Source: Colocasia esculenta
Lineage: Eukaryota; Streptophyta; Magnoliopsida; Alismatales; Araceae
Reading direction: 5' to 3'
Length of the DNA stretch: 64,000 nucleotides
Assembly (NCBI GenBank): GCA_014218235.1
Contig: CM024756.1
Coordinates: 68,950,015 to 69,014,014 of the forward strand
This document shows, piece by piece, positions 32,848-45,900 of the stretch (within the stretch, counting starts at the first letter, position 1; the number at the start of each line of letters is the position of its first letter). Below the pieces are notes generated by a model. It was not told where the DNA came from, ran no database searches, and saw nothing but the letters and a program-made list of their open reading frames with translations. Both the position numbers and the translations under genes were made by a program.

Positions 32848-34530
32848 TGTGAGACCCCCGAATTTTTGATCATTTTATATCCTATGTATGCAATGTTTAC
32901 TTGTTATTGTACATAGTGTGTGTGTATTAATTTTGTGCATACAATAATTATTAAGTACTCATGTGCAAATGTATGCATATATGTATATGTATATTATTTC
33001 TGTGAATATAAGAAATTAGCTAATTTTGTACATATTGTTCTTATTAAAACATATGCATCTTGTATTTAAGTAATGTTCTGCACATAATATGTAATTATTG
33101 CTATACATCTTGTAGATATATATAAGAGTTTATTTCGATGCATGTAATATATTTAAATGTGCATGTAGCATTTGATTATTAATGTGCATATTATATAAAT
33201 ATATATATATACTTATACCATGCATATTGTATTTATTTATTTCATGCATATTGTGTGTAACTATATTGTGTATCTATATATATATATGTTTATCTTGTGC
33301 ATATAATATCTATCTATTTTCTGTACATATTAAATTGTTTATAGTGTATATTGTACTTAAATAATACTGTGTATGGTGTATGTATCTATATAGTGTATGC
33401 ATGTGTAATTATTTTTGTTTTCTTACCGAAATGTTAGTTAACGTCAAGAACAATTGACGCTGATTGCATGTTGACGGCAACATGCATGCCGTTGACTGCA
33501 TGGCCAGAGGAGGTAGATGTCCAGATCGATGGACATTGACCCTTTTTGAACGGTAGCATTTTGGCTGTTTATTTCCTCAGTTTTGCTGCGATTTTAGATT
33601 TGGTAACGCCCACATTTCCTCCGATTCTAGATTAGGAAACCTAGGTCTAATGGTAGGAGAGCTACCCTAATGCGTACCCCGACCCCTTAGCTTATATGAA
33701 TCACCCTATTTCGGCTGGATTAAGCCTTTTGGGCCTTTGTGAAACCCTAGAACCCTTTGTGGAGAAAACCAATCTTTGAAGAGCTAGTCCCGGCGACTGA
33801 AGGAGTCTTCTGGCATTCTACAACGACTGGAGGGTACACCAAGCATCAAGGAATGATCCCCGACTGCAAGAATTGAAGCACGTCGACCGGAAGGACTGGA
33901 TGTGAAGTGGTTTTGAGCAGCTTCTTGGCCTGGCCGAGGAGGGCTTCTTTGGGTTAATTAGACCATTGTAGATTTTGTTAAAGGCAAGTGATCTAGGGAT
34001 TTTATCCCTACCCATTTTTGGATTTTTATTCGAGTCCTGGAACCCCATTTTCTCATGTATTTCCAGGTTTAGTCTACCCTTCTGTAGACAGCAGGTTGGT
34101 AGCCACTTGTGTGCCGCCAAGTTCTTGAGTTAGCGGCAACTTATTGTTTCGTTAACCCTGTTGGCGGCAACACCTTTGCCGCCAAGTTCTTCTAAGTTTG
34201 ATAGAATGACTGTTTGATATCTATGATGAGTTTATTGGACTTCTGGGTATGTGTGCATGTTGTAAAAATTTTATATGGTCAAGAACAGTCATTAGATCAT
34301 ATCATAAGGATAGGTCGAATTTCTGTATTTAGTTCTAATTATTAAAAATTTTGTAACTAGATAATGTGCATGAATTGACCATGAAAATCCCTGAATAATT
34401 AGACCCATTGTATATTAGGGTTTTATAAAATTCCCATGTTCGTATGATGACTGTTTTCATGTTTTAAAACTGTTAGATACTATTGTTTTGCCATGAAACC
34501 TGATTAAGTGAAATTCTTGATAAATGTACC
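32848..34530 (+). repeat. Tekay-like LTR, 5' portion, inserted in copia 1 gag
   Basis: It starts TGTGAGACCCCCGAATTTTTG, abruptly ending the Gag frame. An AT-rich region with ATGTGCATAT-type repeats is followed by a GACGTC/TTGACGGCAAC tract (33435-33540), a TATA-like CTTATATGAA near 33690, and a downstream GGCGGCAA/GCCGCCAAG cluster (34080-34200). The order is as in the LTR at 36149. It breaks at 34530 at the poly(A) end of LINE A. Confidence 0.75.
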
Positions 34531-36148
34531 TTTTTTTGGCAAAAGCAAGTGTAACAGGATCAGCGACCGGTCGAGTGCATTCCACCCCAGCACGGTGAAA
34601 TGAAACCACTCCCCCAGGTGATTAACCAGTGACACTGAAAAATTTAATTCATGAAACGTAGATAGCTTACAAATAACGACGGGGCATACCCCTGAACAGG
34701 TACAAGGCCAATAAGCGCCATGGTAAAGGAGGGGAACAAACCCCATTCAGACCATTCTAATATGCGCTAGGCCAGTTCTATCAAGAACATCCGCACCTTT
34801 ACAAGAATGTGGGAGGCTATGGGCTCCCCAGAAGACCTAATTACAGCCGGTGTCTACAACAAGATTAGCTAACTAGTCAGCCACCATGTTCGCCTGACGG
34901 TATACGTGGGTGAGAGGGATGTGATTAGCATGCAACATGTTCCTGACCTCACGCCACCACCTGAGAGATAGCCAGGATATACATCTGTCTTTATTCAACG
35001 AGTTGACGAGGGAGTGAGAATCTGACTAGATGTGTGATAGCCGAACTCCAAAGGATTCAGCAAACCGAAGTCCATCGCACAAAGCACGGGTCTCCGCCTG
35101 AAGGTTGTTCCCTATTCCATAATAATGGGCAAAGGTAGCTATCACTTCACCAGCATTGTTTCTAATGCAGCCACCACCTCCAAAAATTCCTAGGTTCCCT
35201 TTAGAAGCCCCATCCACGTTTAAACAAAAACTGTCGTCAGGGGGGATCCATCGAACTAACTTTATTTGTTTTCCGGTGAATAGAGGATTAAAACCATAAG
35301 TGTGCAGCACCTGCTGCTCCTCCAGCATTGGTTCAGATTTGAAAGATGTCTTGCTAAGGGCAAAGGATATATTAAACTTGATACTTTTAATAATCTCAGA
35401 AGCACGGATGTGTTATCTTCAAACCTTGCAGTACATCTGCCTTTCCATAACTCCCATATCATAATCATAAAACCATAGAGAGACGAAAACCCCATAGGGA
35501 AGCGAATGTTACAGAATTTAATAAAGTTCCATGTCCTGACTGTGATATGATCATGCAGATGAATCTTATTACTCACCAAAGGAAGAAACCAGCGCCATAG
35601 CTGGAGTGCAATGTCACTTTTAATGAATACGTGACCTAAGTCTTCAAGCTGTGGGGAAGAGCAGCAGTGGCATCTTGAGACCATGGGGACTCCACAATCA
35701 AAAATCATGCTGTCTACAGGGACAACGCCATGCAACAATCTCCAAGTGAACAAGGAAATTCTCGAAGTAAATGCAGATATGCAGATCTTGAGCCATTCAG
35801 AGCGGCGGGTTCCCTTGTTTCTAATTAAGTTACAGGCCGATGAAGCAGTGAACAACCCATTAGCGGAAGGGGTCCATATACTTCTATCTTCTTCTTCATT
35901 AAGTTGCACACCCTCAAAAATGTCATTAGGAAGAACTTCTCGAAGTGCATGAGATGAGCTGTTCACAACCTCCATCAATGTGGTTTCATCATTTTCTACA
36001 TGTGTAGGAGCTAGATCTGACAGAGGAATGTCGCCCCTCCAGCAGTCATGCAGAACTTTGATTTTATCTCCCTTACCATGGATCCATTTTGTGTTCTTCT
36101 GGATAATAAGATTAGTTGTCATCAGTGTCCTCTTCGGAATACCCGGGA
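34531..36148 (-). pseudogene. LINE A, 3' half (zinc-finger region, RNase H, 3' UTR)
   Basis: Minus strand. Residues NTKWIHGKGDKIKVLHDCWRG continue the frame broken at 51901. FTWRLLHGVVPVDSM and CHCCSSPQLEDLGHVF form the zinc-finger-like region after RT. The RNase H has LNVDGASKGNLG, QAETRALCDGL and SDSHSLVNSL (catalytic D, E, D). A 3' UTR with a GACCGGTCGAG-containing tail ends in a short poly(A) at 34531-34537. The element is L1-like with an RNase H tail. A frame change near 35270-35330 and several stops inactivate it. Confidence 0.88.
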
Positions 36149-37390
36149 TGTGATACCCCAAATTTTCTTCTTTTTATAATGTGCATATGTATTTACTCAT
36201 TGTGTGTATAGCATGTGTATTTCATTATGCATATTATAATTATATGCTTCTCATGAGCATATGCATGTATATATATATGATATTTCATGTGAAAATAGGC
36301 AATTAGCTAAATTGATGTGTATTGTGAATACTAAAATTCTAGGCATATTATGCTTAAGTAATATTGTGTATGTTTGATTTAGGTACCGATATGCATGTTG
36401 TATTTATCTATTTTATGCATAATATATATAATTATGTTGTGTACTTGTGTGTATATTTATACATATGTCAATTCAAGTGTGTGCATGCAAGAATTATTTT
36501 GTTGTATAGATTATTCCTAGTTAACTTATTTCATATTGCATCTTAATGATACGATGTATGTACTATCTAAATCTTGAAGTGCATATTATACTACTTATTC
36601 CATGGATATTGTGTGTAAATATATGAAGTACATAAGTATATAGGTATGTTATCTTATGCATGTGATATCTATCAAATCCTATGTACATAAAATCATCGAT
36701 AGTATATGAATAGTACTTAAATAACATTGCGCATGTGATAGGTAAGTAATGCTATAGGCCATGTAAGTACATGAAAGTTATTTTGTATAAGTATATATAT
36801 AAATGTGCATGCATTATCTAGCTATCAATGTATGTAGATCTCATGCATATTGTATGTGTTGTGCACATAGTAAGAAATCATTAGCATATATTTTGTAAAT
36901 AATCATGAGTTTATTTCCGAGCATGCAATATATATTTAAATGTATATGAATTATTTAATTATTGATGTGCCTCTTGTATTTAATTATTTTATGCATGTTG
37001 TAAGTAATCATAGTGTGTATATGTATGCATACATATGTTATTCTTGTTTAAATGAAATCTATCTACTTTAAGCATGTTAAAGTATTTATGGTGTGCAAAG
37101 TACTTGAATGATAATATACATGTAGAATTTAACTAATGAGGAATTCATTTCATTATAAGTTCATGCATGATGTATATAATCATGTAATGTGTATGTATAT
37201 GTGCGTATATGTATGTTATCGATGCATATTATCCTTAATTATGATTAGAGTAAGTTGTATTTAATTAAATATTATGTAATGCATGTACTTTATGTGGTAA
37301 GGATATATGTAATTATGTTTACATATACTAAATTGTTTTGGTGTATTTATGCATTTATTTTAGGTTTTGGCAGGGTTTTGAGTACATTGT

Positions 37391-37686
37391 GCAGTTGGCG
37401 GCCAAGGCCTAGACGCCAACTGCCAGGACTATGATTAGAGTCCACATCCCTGGACGCCAATACACAGTGGGCGGCCACCCCCTGGACGACAATCCCCTGT
37501 TAGCGGCCAGACCCTTGACGTCAACTGTGCAGTTGACTACAACCGATGTTGGCGTCAATATCCTCATGTGTAACGGTTCTAGATTTGTTAATGCTCGCAT
37601 TTTGGCCGGTTCCAGATTAGGAAACCCATCCTAATGCGTAGGAAACCTACCCTATTGCGTACCCCGACCCCCAAGCCTATAAAATA
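37391..37686 (+). promoter_or_regulatory. LTR A promoter: GGACGCCAA tract and TATA box
   Basis: About eight motif copies (TTGGCGGCC, AGACGCCAAC, GGACGCCAA, GGGCGGCC, TTGACGTCAAC, TTGGCGTCAA) precede TATAAAATA at 37678-37686. LTR B holds the same tract split by LINE B (42665-42805 and 48790-48840), with its TATA box at 48947-48955. Confidence 0.65.
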
Positions 37687-38931
37687 CCCATCTTAGGTCG
37701 AGGAGAAGGTTTTTAGAATTTTGTGAAACCCTTGGACCCGAGATGAGGAAAAGCTGATCTTTGAAGGGCCGGATCCATCAACTGGAGGTGTTCCCCGAGG
37801 AGCTACACCAACTGGAGGATAGCCTATGCATAGGAGAAGAGATCCCAACTCCGAGGAACCGTTTGCATCCACAAAAGAACAAGATCTAAGGCGTTTCTGA
37901 GCACCTTCTTGGCAGGGCCAAGGAGGGCTTCACCGGTGATTCTTGATCTTTGTAGATTTTTTTCGAGGCAAGTAAACCCTACATATTAATCCTATACATG
38001 TCCTCTAAGTCCAAGGTATTTTTATAGATTTTTCCTCGAGTCGTGGAACCCCAAATTCACCCTTGTATGGAGTGTTGTCTCTGTGTGCTACTGGGAGCAG
38101 GTTGGCGGCAGCATCTGCTGCAGTCATGTTCCTGAGTTGATGGCAAGGGATGCTGCAGTTGAAAGTAAACGACCACATCTCTTGACGTCTACTTCTTCAG
38201 TATCATGAAATTTTGCTTTTTGATCTTTTTAAGCTGTTTAAATGATTTCTGGACGTAGTTACATGTTGTAAATTTTATGGGTGATTGTAAAAAGTCATTA
38301 GGTCATATCATGAGGTTGCCCTAATTTATGTTGATTGTGTTAATTATTAAAATTCAATAATTGCATTATGAGCATCATAGAAACATGATTAAATTTGGTA
38401 AAAATAGATTTGTTGTAAGTTAGAGTCTTATAATTTTTACAAGATAGCATGAGGTCTGCTATTTGAATTTTGAACTGTTAGCACCCAACCATGTTCATAT
38501 GTACCATGTATAAAGATATTTCAATGAATATGTCTGAAATATTGGTTAAATTGTAGAAATTATGTTTACTGTTTGAAAAATATGGGAAATTGTATAAGTG
38601 ATTTGTTTACTGTTATTAGCCTGCGATAAAATTTTTGAACTAAATTGATGACAACAAGTATGATTACTAGTTAAACCATGGAAATTGCTCATATTAGACA
38701 TGTTAAATCTAATCTTGTGTAATTCAGTAACTAACAGCATGTTTAGGATTGTAATATGATTTGTTTTAATTCTACAAACAATAGTATCATGTTAGGTTAA
38801 CTTAGATATGTGTAATTGATCAATGATACATGTAAAGTGATTAAATAGTTTATATGAAGTGTGTAAATGATGAGGGAAAATGTGATAAAGTAAATGTGTA
38901 ATAATTGGGCCAAGAATGACACTGCTACGCT

Positions 38932-39003
38932 AGAGGCTTTGAGAGCTGTACATAGAAAAGTCTCTATAGAGGCTTCGAGAGCTGTATATAGAAAAGTCTC
39001 TAT
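38932..39003. repeat. 36-bp tandem duplication in LTR A only
   Basis: The unit AGAGGCTT(T/C)GAGAGCTGTA... occurs at 38932 and 38968. LTR B has a single copy near 50199. Confidence 0.85.
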
Positions 39004-39570
39004 GGAAGGCTCTACATTGTAAAAGTATGACCTAAGGGCATTAGGAAAAAACCTGGAGGTAGACAAGTACCACTGGATAGGGTGGAGAGGGCTTCTCTCG
39101 GTCTACGCAGTTACCAAGATTCACCACTACATTTCCTAGGTGGTGGGTATGTGATTATGAGTTGTGTTATGAAATATGTGTTATGAGATGCGATGAGTTG
39201 TGCTATGAGATGAGTTATGAGTTATGAGATATTGGTTTGTGTCCTCTATTAGGTAGTTAGGACTATGTGTCATGGCATTTTAAGTAATGAAATATGAATA
39301 AAGTGTGAGATGATATGCGAATGTGACACGTGATGAGTGCAAATGATATAATATGTGATAAGTGAAAACCAAAGGGTAAATGATATGAAGAATGTGTGAA
39401 AGGATATGTAAGAGAGAGAGAGTAAATATGAATGAGAATGTCATTTCATGTGAAACCAATATGATAGTGCACATGTTCATACTTCCATGTATTAATAGTT
39501 AAATTGCAATATCATGTTTAATATCATGTCATGCATTCATTATTCTTTTTGTAATAACGTATGTGAGTAT

Positions 39571-39574
39571 ATAA

Positions 39575-39632
<58 letters not shown>
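39571..39632. repeat. (TA)n(TG)n compound microsatellite
   Basis: About 12 TA units are followed by about 18 TG units. The matching place in LTR B (about 50788-50808) has only a few units of each. Confidence 0.95.
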
Positions 39633-39635
<3 letters not shown>

Positions 39636-40692
39636 CATGCGAATTATGCAACACAAAAAGGTGAACATATGGAATTGCTAAATGAATAAGATAAAGTGTA
39701 AATAGCTCTAATTCTATGTAATTGAGTTTGTTTCATGTCAAAACAGCAAGTAAAGTGTGGCTATGAATGTGATAAATACATGTAAGAATGTTAGTTCCAT
39801 GCTAGATGTAATGTTCAATTAGTATAAAGTTTCATGCTCAAGTGCTTGTTGTTGCCAACCAATTTGACCATCTTTTAACTTTTCAATTCATGCTATAAAA
39901 TATGAAACCATGTGTATGAGATTTAATTATATTAATACAGCAAGCAAAATGTACAATTAAATGTGAAAAGTGCATGTGAAAAGTGAATAATCATCATATT
40001 AGGTTGTTCTTTTCTTTATGCTCAATTCTATGTTCTAGTTGTAGAAATATATCATGACATGAAATAATGTGTGGATGGATGAATCATGCTACATGTTAGG
40101 TGTAGAAAATATGTACAAGTGCATAATATAGTACCCATGATTTAGAATAAACACACGTTAGACTAAAGCATGTTTAAGTGATTAAAATATGCGTTGATAG
40201 TTAAGAGTAAGTACCTTGTGTATTTTATAGTTTAAATGATAGTATGTATTCTTTAGTGTTTAATAGCTTAACATGAATGTGATATGTTTAAGATTAAGCC
40301 TTTGGTTTGCTTGCTGAGTCTTTGGACTCATCCTTGCTTCGGCGTACAGGTGAGACATGTATTCACTTTTTGGAGGAAGGCTTAGCTATGGTTGATCTCT
40401 TGGAGGAGTAGCTTTTGAGGAGCGATTATCAATTGTACTTTTCTTTTTCGTAGCTTGAATAAAGTAATTATATGGAAAATACTAGACAATGTATATCTTT
40501 TATCATGTAATAATGTGGACATTGTCATTTTATTACACTATATAGACTGTGGATTGTGTGATGGTCAATTGCTATCCACGTAACTTTCAACCTATCGGCT
40601 AGTGTTGGGTTATTATCCTACTTTGACGGTGCTCTTTATACCGATGGGGATTGGTATAATCCTACCCATATGAGGAGGGTCATTAGAGAGAT

Positions 40693-40704
40693 TGGTATCC
40701 GAGC
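40693..40704 (+). other. primer-binding site
   Basis: TGGTATCCGAGC differs by one base from the initiator-Met type TGGTATCAGAGC. It follows the LTR end by five bases. Confidence 0.85.
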
Positions 40705-40873
40705 CCAAGGTTGACATGGTACATGGATAGACCATCATCATCAAAATATTGCAAAGTCTTTATAAGAAATTGTCCATATATGTAGAAACTACTAATAACG
40801 AATGGAAGATAGTTAAGGAAATAGTTAGGATTTAGTAATCTAGATTCTAACTAAATTGATTATTTTGCAGACT

Positions 40874-41421
40874 ATGGCTAGACGTGATAGACGTAGTGCT
40901 CAGTCTCGGAGGTATGAGCAGAACCGCAAGATAAAGAAGTTTGTGAATGGGCTCAAACCTTCGTTGAAAGATAGGCTTCTGGAGCTTGATCCGCGTAGTT
41001 TGGAAGAAGTTCTTGGCATGGCAAATTAGCAAGAGAATAAAGTGGAATCATATCAAGGATAAAATGAAGCTCAAAAGGAGGGAGTACCAAAACCATTTCA
41101 AAGGCAAGATAGGAAGAAGAAGAAACTCATGGAAGGTCAAGAATCCACTGTGGCATCAGGCAGCGAGAAGCCCGAGTGCATACATTGCGGGAAGCATCAT
41201 GGCGGGAACACATGCTGGCGAAAGGAAGGAAGGTGTCTTAGATGTGGCAGCAAGGATCATCGGCTTAGGGAGTGTCCGAACCTGGAGACGAAGTTCAATT
41301 CAAGAGATGTTTCATCAATAGCAATAAAGGAGCAAGGATTAGCCGAAGATGACCTCGGCAACGTCACCACAGGTACTCGATTCGATCTTCGAGGACAAAG
41401 ATCTTTTTCCGGGGGGGAGAG
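40874..41421 (+). pseudogene. shrunken Gag with two zinc knuckles, then polypurine tract
   Basis: ATG at 40874 gives MARRDRRSAQSRRYEQ, then a late-capsid segment (FVNGLKPSLKDRLLELDPRS), so the central capsid domain is missing. A TAG (41027-41029) and a TAA follow. The frame then continues into a two-knuckle nucleocapsid: CIHCGKHHGGNTC (CX2CX3HX4C) and CLRCGSKDHRLREC (CX2CX4HX4C), both with intact ligands. About 40 residues later it runs directly into the terminal FDLRGQRSFSGGE and the G-rich polypurine tract (41411-41421). Protease through integrase have been removed. Keeping the nucleocapsid and packaging ends is typical of elements mobilised in trans. Confidence 0.8.
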
Positions 41422-42807
41422 TGTGATACACCGAATTTTCCTCTTTTTATAATGTGCATGTGTATTTACTCGTTGTGTGTATAGCATGTGTATTTCATTA
41501 TGCATATTATAATTTATATGCTTCTCATGAGCATATGCATGTATATATATGATATTTCATGTGAAAATAGGCAATTAGCTAAATTGATGTGTAATGTGAA
41601 TACTAAAATTCTAGGCATATTATGCTTAAGTAATATTGTGTATGTTTCATTTAATTACCGATATGCATGTTGTATTTATCTATTTTATGCATAATATATA
41701 TAATTATGTTGTATAGTTGTGTGTATATTTATACATATGTCAATTCAAGTGTGTGCATGGAAGAATTATTTTGTTGTATAGATTATTCCTAGTTAACTTA
41801 TTTCATATTGCATATTAATGATACGATGCATGTACTATCTAAATCTTGAAGTACATATTATACTACGTATTCCATGGATATTGTGCGTAAATATATGAAG
41901 TACATAAGTATATAGGTATGTTATCTTATGCAAGTGATATCTATCTATCAAATCCTATGTACATCAAATCATGTATAGTATATGAATAGTACTTAAATAA
42001 CATTGCGCATGTGATAGGTAAGTAATGCTATAGGCCATGTATGTACATGAAAGTTATTTTGTATAAGTATATATATAAATGTGCATGCATTATCTAGCTA
42101 TCAATGTATGTAGATCTCATGCATATTGTACGTGTTGTGCACATAGTAAGAAATCATTAGCATATATTTTTGTAAATAAACATGAGTTTATTTCTGAGCA
42201 TGCATATATATTTAAATGCATATGAATTATTTAATTATTGATGTGCCTCTTGTATTAATTATTTTATGCATTTTGCAAGTAATCATAGTGTGTATATGTA
42301 TGCATACATATGTTATTCTTGTTTAAATGAAATCTATCTACTTTAAGCATGTTAAACTAATTATGGTGTGCAAAGTACTTGCATGATAATATACATGTAG
42401 AATTTAACTAATGAGGAATTCATTTCATTATAAGTTCATGCATGATGTATATAATCATGTAATGTGTATGTATATGTGCGTATAGGTATGTTATTGATGC
42501 ATATTATCCTTAATTATGATTAGAGTAAGTTGTATTTAATTAAATATTATGTAATGCATGTACTTTATGTGGTAAGGATATATGTAATTGTTTTTACATA
42601 TACTAAATTGTTTTGATGTATTTATGCATTTATTTTAGGTTTGGCAGGGTTTTGACTACACTATGCAGTGGGCGGCCAAGGCCTGGATGCCAACTGCTAG
42701 GACTGTCATTGGCGTCCACATCCCTGGACGCCAATACACTGTGGGTGGCCACCCCTAGATGCCAACCCCCTGTTGGCGGCCAGACCCTTGACTTCAACTG
42801 CGTAGTT
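41422..42807 (+). repeat. 3' LTR (LTR B), part before LINE B
   Basis: It starts TGTGATACACCGAATTTTCC right after the polypurine tract and is nearly identical to the start of LTR A. It is interrupted inside its GACGTC-type promoter tract by LINE B. A 14-bp duplication (42794-42807, TCAACTGCGTAGTT) matches 48790-48803 with one mismatch. Confidence 0.9.
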
Positions 42808-42973
42808 TTTTTTTTTATACGCAGTAGGGTCAGCGACTGGTCGAGTGAACTCCACCCCCGCTGGGCAAAGTTGAACCACTCCCCCGATCAACCTGCTACA
42901 TAAATTTTATATATGAATAAGGGTAGAGTACAAAGACAACGGGGCATACCCCTAAAGAAGCAGAAAAGAAGAA

Positions 42974-45900
42974 CTAAGTAAACCTAAAGTTCCAAAGACC
43001 CATCTGATCCCCAAGGAAAGCTGGAAGACAAAGACGAGGCAGCTGCTTATAAGAGCAGTAAACCTCATTACAGCGCATGAGGCAAGTAGAATTGGCTAAA
43101 GCATTAGCCACCTGATTGGCCTCCCTAAAAACATGATTGACTGGGACGCCAAGAAGTTGCAAAAAATCCAGCACAGGCCTCCACCATCTATAACAATCCC
43201 AAGAAGGAACGACATCAGTACGAAGGGAGTTCACCAGAATCAAGGAGTCTGAGCAAATACTGGAATGAGAGAATCCTTTCTCAATAGCCAAAAGCACACC
43301 ATCATGCATAGCACGAACCTCAACAGAAATGGAAGAGCCAGCACCATGGTAATGAGAAAAAGCCATAGAGACATTGCCATTTGGATCTCTAAACATTCCA
43401 CCACCACCGCAAGGTCCCGGGTTACCTTTACTTGCACTGTCAACGTTGAGCATGAGACCATGAAGTGGAGGTATCCATCTCACAAACTTAGTCATCTTAG
43501 GGGGAACATTAACCAAGAATCCAAGATGGCGGATAGCATCCAATTACTGAGGAGTGGAGCTGCGTTTAAATGACATCCTTCTCAGGGCGAGAGAGATGCA
43601 TACATGAATATTATAGCGCATAGATGCTGGACTGTTGCTGACCTGCTCAAACTTCATTTTGCACCTAGTTTTCCACAGCTCCCAAAGAAGCAGAATAGAA
43701 CAGTAAATAGTAACAAAACCGTGAGGGTTAGAAAGATTGCAGGACTTAAGGATATTCCAAAGGGATATGGAAATATTATCCCGAATACCAAGACCAGCAA
43801 CAAAGAGAGGAGAAAGCCATTGCCAGAGGGGTTTAGCAAGATCGCTATTGAGAAAAAGGTGATTCATATCCTCCACCTGCGGAGCACGACAACAACAACA
43901 ATGGGAGGGTAAAGGAATACCGCACTCCACAATACGAGAATCAACAGGGACAGCTCTGTAAAGCATCTGCCAGCAAAATAAGGATGCACGCCTGCTGAAA
44001 AAAGGATGCCAAATGCAAAGAAGAGGCATGCATTTAACACCATAGCTCCGAGATAAATTATAAGCGCTCTTAGTGGAGAAAGCTCCATTCCTGGACGGAA
44101 CCCAGACACAGGTATCTGCAGCAACAGTAAGCTATAGGTGGCTCAAATTAACATCAATCAAGGATCACAAGTGGTGGTTGTCATCCTGCAACACCTCACG
44201 GACTGAGGGAGAATGACCTGAGAAGGGAGACTGTAAATTACTCCGCAGGGACCTCTGACCGATCCAAGCATCATCCAGAAACCGGATAGTATTCCCATTA
44301 CCCAATATCCATCTAGAATTCTGATTAACAAGATCAAGCGCAGCATTAAAAAGCTTCCTTGAAACTCCATTGGGGTGTCTAACTAATTGGCCAGATTTAA
44401 AAAGCCTATCTTTGGCATAGGTAACCCACAAAGAAGATCCATGATAAATGTTCAAAATCAGTTTGATCACCATGGAAAGTTGAACGTGCCATAAGCTGCG
44501 CACACCAAGGCCTCCTTCAAGAATAGGCTTTTGGATAGTGGACCAAGAAACCTAGTGCCTACGATTATCGTTAGGGGAACCAGCCCAGAAAAAGGCAGCA
44601 CAGAGGCGCTCAATGAAAGAAAGGACAGACTTTGGAATGCAAGAGGCAGACGCAAGATACACAGGCATAGAATTAAGAACCAAATTAATGAGGGTGAGCC
44701 TACCGGCTTTGGATAGAAATCTAGATTTCCAGTTGCTGATTCGGGCAATGATTCTATCTGTCAAAGTCTTGTAATCAGCGACCATATTCCTGCCTTGTTT
44801 AATTGGCACTCCCAGATATAGCATGACCCCATTTTGACGATGAAATCCAGTGATGCGGGTGATCTTAGAAGCAGCGCAATGAGGAGCAGATTTGGAGATG
44901 AGAAAGATGCTTTTACCATGATTAACTCTTTGGCCAGATGATTCCTCATACCTCTTGATGAAGTGCATAAAATGGCGGATGTTATTAGCTTGGCCATTGA
45001 GAAAAATAAGTGCATCATCAGCATATAGAAGATGAGAAATGATCATGCAATTCTGAGGACCAGAGTAAGGGAGGAGGGAGCGGCTATCAAGCAGGTGGCG
45101 GATTCCCCCACTGAGAGTTTCTTCCATGATAATAAAAAGAGACGAAGCTATCGGGTCTCCTTGACGAAGGCCTCTGGAAGACTTGAAAAACCCGGCAAGA
45201 GAACCATTGAATAGAACAAAGAACCAACAATTAGAAATTAGCATAGCCACATAGGAAGTGAATCTAGTAGAGAAGCCGAACTTTCGGAGAACCGCCAGGA
45301 GGAAGTCCCATTCCACCCTGTCATAGGCTTTCATCATGTCTAATTTAAGAATCACATTATGACCACGAACTTTCCTGCCAAGATCAGAGACCAACTGTCG
45401 AGCCAGATAAACATTATCCATAATGTTCCTTCCTTTGACAAAGGCGCCCTGCTCCATGGAAATAATTGCAGGCAACACAGTTGACAATCTGTTACAAAGG
45501 ATAGAAGAGACAATCTTATAACAGAAATTGCAAAGACTTATCGGACGATAATGACTATAAGTAGAAGGGTTGTCAACCTTAGGAATGAGAGCGATGATGG
45601 AAGAGGAGACTCCTATTGGAAGTGGAAAACCAGCGAAGAAGCCACAAACAGCATCAATAACATCCTGACCGATAATATCCCAACAAGTAGTATAGAAATT
45701 CCCTGAAAATCCATCTGGAATAGGAGCGCTTTCACCATTTAAACTCCAAACGGTTGATTTAACCTCCTCAGGGGAAGGCATGGCAGTAAGCATATGATTG
45801 TCTGCAGCGGAGATAAGACTTGGGATGGTATTTAACAATTGAGTATCAATGCCATGAGACTCGGTAGACAACAGGTTATGAAAAAACCGCTCAGCCTCCT

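Larger units (their letters stand above)
36149..40687 (+). repeat. 5' LTR (LTR A, 4539 bp)
   Basis: It starts TGTGATACCCC and ends GGGTCATTAGA; the paired LTR ends TTACA, so the last C has changed to G. Features: a GGCGGCC/GGACGCCAA tract (37391-37560), TATA box TATAAAATA (37678-37686), a downstream GGCGGCAGC cluster (38090-38200), a 36-bp duplication at 38932-39003, a (TA)n(TG)n run at 39571-39632 and TACAGGTGAGAC (40345-40356). No coding capacity is seen. Confidence 0.88.

Noticed and set aside
32880..33420. AT-rich ATGTGCATAT repeats as a replication origin or scaffold attachment region
   Set aside because: The same AT-rich pattern recurs at the start of each Tekay-type LTR here (36149, 41422); there is no specific evidence beyond composition.
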